Shown in pieces: positions 1-5,125 of a stretch of 12,517 nucleotides of DNA. The stretch is taken from the NCBI GenBank assembly GCA_964572885.1, contig CAZNFC010000022.1, positions 1-12,517 on the forward strand, given 5' to 3'. Source of the stretch: UBA10107 sp964572885 (GTDB lineage: Archaea > Nanobdellota > Nanobdellia > Woesearchaeales > UBA10107). The notes under the pieces were generated by a model. The model was not told the DNA's origin and did no database searches. It saw nothing but the letters and a program-made list of their open reading frames with translations. The position numbers were made by a program, and so were the translations under genes. Each line of letters opens with the position of its first letter. The first letter of the stretch is position 1.

Positions 1-669
1 ATTCTTACTCATGGGTTTGCGGCATCTCCTTATGAGATAAAAGAGTTGTCTGAATATCTTGCACAAAGGAACATGACAGTTTATGGAGTGAGGCTTGACG
101 GACATGGAACAAGTGTAGAGGACTTGTCAGGCAAAAAATGGGAAGATTGGTACGCTAATTTCAGCGATGCTTATTTCTTAGCAAAACAAACACATAAAAA
201 AGTATTCGTAGGAGGGATGTCTTTGGGAGGTGTTCTTGCCCTAAAAACTGCAGAAGATAATCCTGTAGATGGTGTCATCGCTCTCGCTCCTGCAATCATA
301 TTGGAAGACAAAAGAGCGGATTATTCATGGATATTGAAATATTTCATGAGATACAGCGATAGAGTGATTCCACAGGACAAAATAGAGTTCTATTATGATA
401 AATTTCCTATATTTGGAATAGCAGAGACTTTAGCTCTCGGAAATATAGTAGAGAGTAATCTGAAAAAGATAAATGAGCCTATATTGATTATGCAGTATAC
501 CAACGATACGAGGGTGAGCAATAAAAGCTCTCAGTTGGTATATGACTCAGTCAGTTCAGATAAAAAAGATTTAGTATGGGTAAATGGGACAGGACATGTA
601 TTTTTGCAGGATAAGGATAAAGAGTTGTATTTCGAGAAGATATATCAGTTCATCAAGTCAAATTCATAG
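1..669 (+). CDS. Alpha/beta hydrolase, monoacylglycerol lipase/Est30-like (5' end outside window)
   Basis: The reading frame is open from base 1, so the gene starts upstream and 222 residues are visible. The first residues contain the oxyanion-hole motif H-G-F, followed by R-L-x-G-H-G at about bases 91-108, as in the small carboxylesterase/monoacylglycerol lipase family. The nucleophile elbow G-G-M-S-L-G-G lies at 211-231 with the serine codon at 220-222. The likely acid is the aspartate of N-D-T-R at 505-507, and the histidine of G-T-G-H is at 595-597, so the catalytic triad appears complete. Family members hydrolyse short acyl esters or monoglycerides in the cytoplasm; the substrate here cannot be told. 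A TTG at 46 is a possible start but would cut off the conserved H-G-F, so I reject it. The gene is followed by a separate promoter for the membrane protein operon. Confidence 0.85.
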   Translation: MLTHGFAASPYEIKELSEYLAQRNMTVYGVRLDGHGTSVEDLSGKKWEDWYANFSDAYFLAKQTHKKVFVGGMSLGGVLALKTAEDNPVDGVIALAPAIILEDKRADYSWILKYFMRYSDRVIPQDKIEFYYDKFPIFGIAETLALGNIVESNLKKINEPILIMQYTNDTRVSNKSSQLVYDSVSSDKKDLVWVNGTGHVFLQDKDKELYFEKIYQFIKSNS

Positions 670-675
670 CGTAAT

Positions 676-685
676 ATTTAAATAC
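676..685 (+). promoter_or_regulatory. TATA box of the membrane protein/pilin-SHOCT operon
   Basis: ATTTAAATAC is centred about 30 bases before the ATG at 710, which predicts a leader of only a few bases. A GAGGTAA stretch at 692-698 resembles a Shine-Dalgarno site but probably lies upstream of the transcription start. Confidence 0.5.
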
Positions 686-709
686 TGAGAAGAGGTAAAC
701 ACAATAAAG

Positions 710-1006
710 ATGGCGATAGACTTCATAACTGGCGTATTGCAGATAGCTAATTTTGTTCTTGCTGTTGTTGCAGGACTTATCGCAGCATCACTCTTTGAGG
801 TTTCTTCTAAGAAGGAATTAAGAGCATGGAAACCTCTTGCAGTCGCTTTGGTCTTCTTTGCAGTTGAAGAAATATTCGGCGGATTAAGGTCATTCAACAT
901 TTATGCGAGCACATGGATAACTCACGTAGTGCCTTCAATAATCTTAGGATTTTTGATATGGGCTTTAGTCCTGCAGATTGAAGTCATAACAGAGGGGACA
1001 AAATAA
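710..1006 (+). CDS. Small three-helix membrane protein, paralogue A
   Basis: I do not recognise a family. The 98-residue protein is mostly hydrophobic, with probable membrane segments at about residues 10-27, 42-60 and 70-90. A charged loop S-S-K-K-E-L-R-A-W-K-P lies between the first two, and two glutamates (V-E-E-I) sit in or at the end of the second segment. The next gene product has the same layout: a K-P-x-x-x-A lead into helix 2, an acidic residue at the matching site, L-R in the following loop and a final L-x-L-Q. The two are therefore probably diverged duplicates. The stop codon overlaps the ATG of the next gene, and both lie in one operon with a pilin-like gene. A paired membrane complex that anchors or handles that pilin-like protein is possible but is inference. 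Confidence 0.7.
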   Translation: MAIDFITGVLQIANFVLAVVAGLIAASLFEVSSKKELRAWKPLAVALVFFAVEEIFGGLRSFNIYASTWITHVVPSIILGFLIWALVLQIEVITEGTK

Positions 1007-1320
1007 TGGTCGATCTCGGAACTGCTGTCGGAATGGTCGCTCCTTACTATAATCTTGTGTTTGCGATAATATCGCTTATATTATTCCTTAAATTATTCTC
1101 ATTCGGAGAAAGAAGATTTGCTTACATCAAGCCATGGAGAATAGCTTTCTTCGGATTCATTTTGTTTATAATAGAAACAATAATGACTATCCTCAGAGGT
1201 CTTGGTTACATTCAGTTCCATCCAGCAGTGTTTCCTTTATTTGAGATGGTGATAATAACTTCGTTCATATATATGCTTTTATTGCAGAAACAATTCGTGA
1301 AGACGGGGAAGAAAGAATGA
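1006..1320 (+). CDS. Small three-helix membrane protein, paralogue B
   Basis: This 104-residue membrane protein of unknown family has predicted segments at about residues 14-32, 46-66 and 75-95. It aligns along its length with the preceding gene product: the first hydrophobic stretch, the basic loop leading to K-P-W-R-I-A, a glutamate in helix 2 (I-I-E-T-I), L-R-G, and the closing M-L-L-L-Q. Retention of an acidic residue inside a helix in both copies suggests a functional polar site or a helix contact. An AGAGGGGA stretch about 8-15 bases before the ATG may serve as the ribosome binding site. The ATG overlaps the previous stop, and its own stop overlaps the next ATG, so the three genes are probably translationally coupled. 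Confidence 0.7.
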   Translation: MVDLGTAVGMVAPYYNLVFAIISLILFLKLFSFGERRFAYIKPWRIAFFGFILFIIETIMTILRGLGYIQFHPAVFPLFEMVIITSFIYMLLLQKQFVKTGKKE

Positions 1321-1565
1321 ACAGAAAAGGATTATCTCCATTGACATCAACAATGCTGTTGTTGGCAGTATCTATAATGATCGGTCTTATTGTGATGACC
1401 TGGGGAAGAAGTTACGTCGAGAAAACTGCTGCGCCTTCATCTCCTGAAAAAGTCGTCTCTCCTTCACTATTTAGCGATCTTGACCAGAAACTTGCAAATG
1501 GAGAAATAAGCCAGGATCAATATGACAAGATAAAGAAAGTTCTTATAGAGCAAAGCACGCGTTAA
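1317..1565 (+). CDS. Type IV pilin-like N-terminus joined to a SHOCT-like C-terminal module
   Basis: The 82-residue product starts with R-K-G-L-S-P-L-T followed by a single hydrophobic helix at residues 9-29. This resembles archaeal pilin N-termini, in which a prepilin peptidase cuts after the glycine at residue 5. After a proline- and serine-rich linker (37-50), residues 52-77 fit the SHOCT pattern: L-x-x-K-L-A-N-G-E-I-S-x-x-x-Y-x-x-I-K-x-x-L. SHOCT is a short helical module commonly found at the C-terminus of membrane and stress-associated proteins. There is no room for a pilin beta domain, so it is probably not a filament subunit of the normal type. The start overlaps the upstream stop (ATGA). 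The stop shares bases with the stop of the convergent HIT gene (TTAA at 1562-1565). The pilin assignment rests on the N-terminus alone. Confidence 0.65.
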   Translation: MNRKGLSPLTSTMLLLAVSIMIGLIVMTWGRSYVEKTAAPSSPEKVVSPSLFSDLDQKLANGEISQDQYDKIKKVLIEQSTR

Positions 1566-2065
1566 GGAATCCTTTCAAGCTGTTTTAACATATAATTCTC
1601 TTCTTCAGGAATTTCTTCTGGTTCTTCATTCTTCACTTCCTTTATGTCTTCTTTAGGTTCCTCTTTTGTTTCCTGTTCTAATGTCATTTTCACCGAACTT
1701 AATACATCTTCTGAAAATTTTATAGGCTGCCATTGGAGATTCAATCCATCATTTTCCACTCTGGGGATTATATTTATCGTTGAATGTCCTGTTTTCTGGT
1801 TTCCTGCAATCCCATTATTTACAAGTATGTTTGTTCCATGCGCCCCAAGGACTTCGAAGCATGCAGTCGATATTTTGTTTGCGATGACCATCATATGGCC
1901 AAAGACTTCATCAGGGATATTTTCGATGATTGCATAATGCTCTTTAGGCATCAATGCGACATGCCCTCCTGTTGTCGGTTTGCTTAACAATATTGCTGCA
2001 ACTAAATCATCTTCATAGATAAGATGTTTCTTGTCCTTTATTTTTCCACATTCTGCGCAGTTCAT
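1562..2065 (-). CDS. HIT-family protein lacking the triad nucleophile (HIT-1)
   Basis: This 167-residue protein has the HIT fold layout. A C-x-x-C pair is at C3/C6, followed by G-G-H-V-A-L-M-P-K-E-H with H43, then G-T-N-I-L-V-N-N-G, then the triad region T-G-H-S-T-I-N-I-I-P-R at residues 92-102. HIT enzymes normally read H-x-H-x-H there and the middle histidine attacks the nucleotide phosphate. Here the three positions are H94, T96 and N98, so hydrolase or transferase activity is not expected. C3, C6, H43 and H94 could still form the structural zinc site known in many HIT proteins. Residues 131-157 are a glutamate/lysine-rich tail, likely disordered. It lies 50 bases downstream of HIT-2 on the same strand, with no clear TATA box of its own. 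A role in binding nucleotides is possible; the ligand is unknown. Confidence 0.85.
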   Translation of the reverse strand: MNCAECGKIKDKKHLIYEDDLVAAILLSKPTTGGHVALMPKEHYAIIENIPDEVFGHMMVIANKISTACFEVLGAHGTNILVNNGIAGNQKTGHSTINIIPRVENDGLNLQWQPIKFSEDVLSSVKMTLEQETKEEPKEDIKEVKNEEPEEIPEEENYMLKQLERIP

Positions 2066-2091
2066 TTTTTAGTTTTGCGAAAAATGGACCT

Positions 2092-2110
2092 TGCACGGAT
2101 CATCCGGGCA
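2092..2110. repeat. GC-rich 19-base near-palindrome between the two HIT genes
   Basis: TGCACGGATCATCCGGGCA has two 9-base arms around a central C at 2101. Eight of nine positions are complementary, with one A/G mismatch (2095/2107). It stands out in an AT-rich gap between the stop of HIT-2 and the start of HIT-1. As RNA it could form a 6-pair stem with a mismatch and a five-base loop. As DNA it could be a dimeric repressor site. The function is not known. Confidence 0.45.
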
Positions 2111-2115
2111 TCGGT

Positions 2116-2664
2116 TCATTTAAGCATCTTCTTCAGTTGATTGAGGTCAATCTCTTCAAGTTCTTGTTTTTTCTTCTCTACCTTCATACCTAATTTTTGA
2201 GATAAAACAATCTGCATCCTGTTCAAGTCTTCCTCTCTGATATCTCTGTCAGGAAGTTCAAAGCAGTTTATTCCGTCATTTTCATTTCTCGGTATTATAT
2301 GTATTATTGCATGGGGTGCTCTTTGTCCTGCAACAGCTCCATTTGCAATGAGAATATTAGTCCCTTCTGCTCCTAAAGTCTGTATTAATCTTTTTGACAG
2401 ATCTTTAGAAACTTTAGCAAGATGTTTTATTATATTTTCAGGTATCTGCGGGAAAATCATATAATGCTCTTTAGGCATGAGAATCATGTGTCCTTTTGAG
2501 GCAGGATTTATATCAAGAATCGCTAAACATGATTCGTCTTCATACACTTTATTTGCAGGAATCTCTCCTTTGATTATATGGCAGAATATGCAGTTTTGTT
2601 TCTGCAGCTCAGATATTTCTTCCGGAGACATGTTCTTTATGTCTTCTTCTGTAAGTTCAGGCAT
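2116..2664 (-). CDS. HIT-family protein with H-x-I-x-H triad (HIT-2)
   Basis: This 182-residue HIT protein has an N-terminal helical extension (residues 1-22, T-E-E-D-I-K-N-M-S-P-E-E). The core follows: N-C-I-F-C with C25/C28, G-E-I-P-A-N-K-V-Y-E-D-E, D-I-N-P-A-S-K-G-H, P-K-E-H at H67, and the triad segment A-P-H-A-I-I-H-I-I-P-R at 116-126. The first and third histidines (H118, H122) are kept, but the middle catalytic position is I120. C25, C28, H67 and H118 would suit a structural zinc site. The C-terminal part (150-182) is a charged helix. It is clearly related to the downstream HIT-1, sharing K-E-H-Y, G-A-x-G-T-N-I-L and I-I-P-R-x-E-N-D-G. A leaderless promoter fits the ATG at 2664. Without the nucleophile it may sense or bind nucleotides, or use another residue; this is inference. 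Confidence 0.9.
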   Translation of the reverse strand: MPELTEEDIKNMSPEEISELQKQNCIFCHIIKGEIPANKVYEDESCLAILDINPASKGHMILMPKEHYMIFPQIPENIIKHLAKVSKDLSKRLIQTLGAEGTNILIANGAVAGQRAPHAIIHIIPRNENDGINCFELPDRDIREEDLNRMQIVLSQKLGMKVEKKKQELEEIDLNQLKKMLK

Positions 2665-2685
2665 ATAGATATATTTAGAACAATC

Positions 2686-2695
2686 GTATTTAAAG
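2686..2695 (-). promoter_or_regulatory. TATA box of the HIT gene pair
   Basis: On the minus strand this reads CTTTAAATAC, centred 26-27 bases before the HIT-2 ATG, so the transcript should start at or very near the start codon. It sits just beyond the end of the upstream glycosylase gene. Confidence 0.65.
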
Positions 2696-2696
2696 G

Positions 2697-3404
2697 TTAT
2701 CCTTCTAAAGTAGTATGATGATAGAAATCAAATGCTCTCTGATGACTTTTTTCAATAGGCTTCCATTGAGAACCTTTTGAGTATATCAACAATTGAAGTC
2801 CTGCAGGAGTATGTCCGTGCTGTCTTGCAATCTCTGAGAGTCTTCTTTCTCCTTCAAGATATTCCTTTCTTCCTATCTCTCCTTTTCTATGAGTATTCGC
2901 AACAACACTTATTCCTCTTTCTTCCAAAAATCTTACTGCCCATAGATCAAGAGGAACGACATTATGATATCCGCACATCCTGAGAAATAATGATCCGACT
3001 TTTCTTCCCATTCCTGGCGCATGCTTCATGAGGTATTCTCTTATCCTAAACTCGTCTTCTCTGCCGTTCTTGATATCTTCTATTATTCTGTTTGGCAGAC
3101 TGGATTGGACCCACCATTGAGCAAATTTTGTCACTTTCTTTATTCTTTCATTATGAAACCTTGTCTTTTTCAATATTTTCTCAAGTTTTTTTGGATTAGT
3201 CTTTATTCCTTCTGGAGAATTCATCCCGTGTTCAAACAATCTGTTATAGGCTTCCATCTGTTTTGAGTAGTTTTCTGTCGCTGTTAGGATGCAGTAAAGT
3301 CCTCCTTCAAACATTCTCTCAGGAGTCAATGGTCTGATGAGCTCATTAATATAGAGGTTTCTGGCTCTCCTCATATCATTGATGGTGAACAATGCGTTTT
3401 GCAT
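2697..3404 (-). CDS. Helix-hairpin-helix DNA N-glycosylase/AP lyase, Ogg2/AGOG-like
   Basis: This 235-residue protein has features of the HhH-GPD glycosylase superfamily. T-R-F-H-N-E-R-I-K-K at 81-90 corresponds to the R-F-x-x-x-R-A/I stretch of archaeal Ogg2. The hairpin A-P-G-M-G-R-K-V-G-S-L-F-L-R at 129-142 carries the candidate catalytic lysine K135. V-V-P-L-D-L-W-A-V at 149-157 carries the candidate aspartate D153. In Ogg2 and AGOG enzymes the lysine attacks the C1' of 8-oxoguanine nucleotides and the aspartate assists, with excision followed by strand cleavage. No Fe-S cysteine cluster is visible, which argues against the EndoIII/MutY branch. The 8-oxoguanine substrate is inferred from the family. 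The start is supported by a TATA box about 24 bases upstream. It is divergent from the NFACT-R/MsrB operon, with 74 bases between them. Confidence 0.75.
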   Translation of the reverse strand: MQNALFTINDMRRARNLYINELIRPLTPERMFEGGLYCILTATENYSKQMEAYNRLFEHGMNSPEGIKTNPKKLEKILKKTRFHNERIKKVTKFAQWWVQSSLPNRIIEDIKNGREDEFRIREYLMKHAPGMGRKVGSLFLRMCGYHNVVPLDLWAVRFLEERGISVVANTHRKGEIGRKEYLEGERRLSEIARQHGHTPAGLQLLIYSKGSQWKPIEKSHQRAFDFYHHTTLEG

Positions 3405-3421
3405 GGATGTTTGAAATTTAA

Positions 3422-3432
3422 CTTATATTTAA
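3422..3432 (-). promoter_or_regulatory. TATA box of the DNA glycosylase gene
   Basis: The minus strand reads TTAAATATAAG, centred about 23-24 bases before the ATG, consistent with a leaderless mRNA. It lies next to the oppositely directed promoter at 3450-3458. Confidence 0.55.
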
Positions 3433-3449
3433 CCGTATTGGCATAAGCC

Positions 3450-3458
3450 TTTTAAATA
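3450..3458 (+). promoter_or_regulatory. TATA box of the NFACT-R/msrB operon
   Basis: TTTTAAATA is centred 25 bases before the ATG at 3479. The spacing fixes the start codon and therefore supports that the short NFACT-R protein is complete at its N-terminus. Confidence 0.7.
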
Positions 3459-3478
3459 AGAACTGACAAACATATAGT

Positions 3479-4252
3479 ATGACAGAGATTGTAATAGACC
3501 TTAAGAAAACTCTTGAACAGAACGCTTCTGATTATTTCGAGAGATCAAAGAAATCAAAGGCTAAGATCGAAGGGACAAAAAGAGTGATTGAGATCTACAA
3601 GGATAAGCTTTCTAAAGTTGAGAAAGAGCATTTTGAATTTGAACAGGAAAAAGCGAAAGTGAAGAGAGAGCCGAAATGGTATGAAAAATTAAGGTGGTTC
3701 ATCACATCAGAAGGATTTTTAGCTATAGGAGGAAGAGATGCAGGTTCAAATGAGATTGTCGTAAAGAAACATATGGAAAAGAATGATTTGGTCTTTCATA
3801 CTGAAGCATCTGGAAGTCCATTCTTTATATTGAAGACTGAAGGAAAGAAACCAACTGAAAGGAGCATTCAGGAAGTCGCTGATGCTGTCTATATATTCTC
3901 AAAATCATTCAAAGGAGGAGTCGGAGGAGTCAATTCGTTTTATGTCCATCCTGATCAGGTATCGATGACTCCTCCATCAGGAGAATATCTTGAGAGAGGC
4001 TCTTTCATAATAAACGGAAAGAAGAATCATATCGTTCCAAGGTTTAATCTATCGATAGGAATCACACAGGAAGGAGCAGTCATGTGCGCTCCTACAAATG
4101 CGGTGAAGAAGAATTGCATAAAATATGTTGAATTAATGCAGAGCAGGAACGAGAAACCTTCAGACACGGCTAAAAAGATAAAAAAGAAAATTGATGCAGA
4201 TATAGATGAGATAATAAGAGCTTTGCCTGCAGGGAATGTAGGTGTGAAATGA
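3479..4252 (+). CDS. Stand-alone NFACT-R (DUF814) protein, Rqc2/Tae2 C-terminal half
   Basis: The 257 residues match the NFACT-R domain of Rqc2/NEMF/RqcH proteins. Residues 6-40 carry the end of the coiled-coil arm (D-L-K-K-T-L-E-Q-N-A-S-D-Y-F-E-R-S-K-K). W-Y-E-K-L-R-W-F at 67-74 is the family hallmark, then G-G-R-D-A-G-S-N-E-I-V-V-K-K-H at 84-98 and the basic tail of the domain. Full-length archaeal relatives also have a large NFACT-N domain that grips tRNA and drives C-terminal tailing of stalled peptides on the large ribosomal subunit. That half is absent. The ATG is preceded by a well-spaced TATA box and an opposite-strand gene, so it has not simply been missed. The protein could partner a separate NFACT-N subunit elsewhere or have another RNA-binding role. 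It is coupled to msrB by an ATGA overlap. Confidence 0.88.
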   Translation: MTEIVIDLKKTLEQNASDYFERSKKSKAKIEGTKRVIEIYKDKLSKVEKEHFEFEQEKAKVKREPKWYEKLRWFITSEGFLAIGGRDAGSNEIVVKKHMEKNDLVFHTEASGSPFFILKTEGKKPTERSIQEVADAVYIFSKSFKGGVGGVNSFYVHPDQVSMTPPSGEYLERGSFIINGKKNHIVPRFNLSIGITQEGAVMCAPTNAVKKNCIKYVELMQSRNEKPSDTAKKIKKKIDADIDEIIRALPAGNVGVK

Positions 4253-4644
4253 ATAAATCAGAAGATGAATGGAAGAAGAAATTAACTCCTCAGCAATATC
4301 ATGTACTGAGAGAGAAAGGAACAGAGCTTCCATTTACAGGAAAATATAATCTTGAGAAAAGAAAGGGAATGTATTACTGCGCAGCATGTGGAAATAAATT
4401 ATTCTCTTCAGACACAAAATACGAAGCTCACTGCGGATGGCCGAGCTTTTATGATTCAGTAGATAAAAAGAACATAAAGCTGAAAGAAGACTACAGTTTC
4501 GGGATGAAAAGAGTCGAAGTCATCTGCGCAAAATGCGGTGGTCATTTAGGTCATCTGTTCAATGATGGTCCTAAGCCTACAGGACAGAGATTCTGCATAA
4601 ACTCGGCTTCATTAGATTTTAAAGAAGATAAAAAGAAGAAGTAA
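4249..4644 (+). CDS. msrB: Peptide methionine-R-sulfoxide reductase MsrB
   Basis: MsrB reduces methionine-R-sulfoxide in proteins back to methionine in the cytoplasm. The 131-residue protein has all expected parts: L-T-P-x-Q-Y at 12-17, the zinc cysteine pairs C44/C47 and C93/C96, H-C-G-W-P-S-F at 61-67, G-G-H-L-G-H-L-F at 97-104, and the catalytic segment R-F-C-I-N-S-A-S-L at 114-122 with C116. It is a single-domain form of usual length, without an MsrA fusion. C62 lies where a resolving cysteine is found in some members. The ATG overlaps the stop of the NFACT-R gene, with an AGGTG stretch just upstream as a likely ribosome binding site. The pairing may link repair of oxidised proteins with ribosome quality control, which is only suggestive. 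The C-terminus is lysine-rich. Confidence 0.96.
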   Translation: MNKSEDEWKKKLTPQQYHVLREKGTELPFTGKYNLEKRKGMYYCAACGNKLFSSDTKYEAHCGWPSFYDSVDKKNIKLKEDYSFGMKRVEVICAKCGGHLGHLFNDGPKPTGQRFCINSASLDFKEDKKKK

Positions 4645-4645
4645 T

Positions 4646-4655
4646 CTTTAAATAA
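4646..4655 (+). promoter_or_regulatory. TATA box of the orphan gene at 4678
   Basis: CTTTAAATAA is centred 27-28 bases before the ATG at 4678 but only about 15 before the ATG at 4666. Spacing elsewhere in the window favours 4678 as the start. Confidence 0.55.
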
Positions 4656-4677
4656 TAGATAGATTATGTTGTCTTTT

Positions 4678-5007
4678 ATGGAAGCTGAGGGCAGAGTAGT
4701 TGTTAAGGGTGGTGTAAGCCGATACAGACTCGGAACGAGACTTACTGATGGGCAGTATTTATCTTTCGATTTGCATGTTCATCCTGATTTTTCTGATGAT
4801 CGATTTGTATATCTTCAAAACTCCACACAGGGAGCTTTAAATGAGATTGAAATTCCTGAACCTCTCAAAGGATTGGCAGGGAGAGTTGATGGAATTGTAT
4901 CTGTCATGCAGGATAAATTTAAACCGGCAGAAGATAAGGATATTGCAACTGCCATTGCGATGGTTCTTGTACACATCTCCAGAAAGCACAGGACATTTGA
5001 CTGTTAG
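4678..5007 (+). CDS. Small orphan protein, function unknown
   Basis: I do not recognise a family. With the start at 4678 the product has 109 residues; an ATG four codons upstream is the alternative but lies too close to the TATA box. The sequence looks soluble. The N-terminal half has alternating beta-like stretches (R-V-V-V-K-G-G, Y-R-L-G-T-R-L, Y-L-S-F-D-L-H-V-H), and the C-terminal half is probably helical (I-V-S-V-M-Q-D-K-F, D-I-A-T-A-I-A-M-V-L-V-H-I). There is no signal peptide, membrane segment or cysteine pair. It appears to have its own promoter and to be monocistronic between msrB and a possible small RNA. The short run D-L-H-V-H-P-D-F-S-D-D recalls the first PHP motif, but no further PHP motif follows. 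Confidence 0.65.
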   Translation: MEAEGRVVVKGGVSRYRLGTRLTDGQYLSFDLHVHPDFSDDRFVYLQNSTQGALNEIEIPEPLKGLAGRVDGIVSVMQDKFKPAEDKDIATAIAMVLVHISRKHRTFDC

Positions 5008-5031
5008 TACTTCCATCTTGGGACAATAAAC

Positions 5032-5041
5032 GTTTATATAA
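5032..5041 (+). promoter_or_regulatory. TATA-like element before a possible small RNA
   Basis: GTTTATATAA lies in the gap after the orphan gene. A start about 25 bases downstream would fall at about 5062, exactly where a hairpin-forming stretch begins. No protein-coding start follows it. Confidence 0.4.
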
Positions 5042-5060
5042 TGAATTAATTAGTCAAGAA

Positions 5061-5125
5061 CGGCGAACTCAAGTTGCCTATTGTTAGGGGGTGGGGGAGA
5101 CGAGCTCTCCCATAATTTTTATTAT
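5061..5125 (+). ncRNA. Candidate small structured RNA
   Basis: Two stems are visible. The first pairs GGC+AAC (5062-5064, 5066-5068) with GUUGCC (5073-5078) around a UCAA loop, with one bulged G at 5065. The second pairs GGGAGA (5095-5100) with UCUCCC (5106-5111) around CGAGC and is followed by the T-rich ATAATTTTTATTATT, as in a terminator. A G-rich linker joins them. A TATA-like element is correctly spaced upstream. No C/D or H/ACA boxes and no tRNA fold were found. Alternatively, the second stem may just belong to the 3' region of the aIF2-gamma mRNA on the other strand, although the T-run favours the plus strand. Confidence 0.35.

Noticed and set aside
664..900. Minus-strand reading frame opposite the first membrane protein gene
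   Set aside because: It is antisense to a well-supported coupled gene, low in recognisable features and has no promoter or partner; it is a shadow frame.
1644..1987. Two plus-strand frames across HIT-1
   Set aside because: They lie opposite a clear HIT gene, and their cysteine/phenylalanine-rich translations look like antisense of it.
4666..4677. ATG at 4666 as the start of the orphan gene
   Set aside because: It lies only about 15 bases from the TATA centre, whereas other genes here have 24-28; the ATG at 4678 fits.
4750..4805. D-L-H-V-H-P-D-F-S-D-D in the orphan protein as a PHP phosphoesterase motif
   Set aside because: Only the first motif is similar, and the protein is far too short, with none of the other PHP metal-ligand motifs.
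5087..5097. G-rich stretch GGGGGTGGGGG as a G-quadruplex
   Set aside because: Only two long G runs are present, and part of them is better explained by the adjacent stem.
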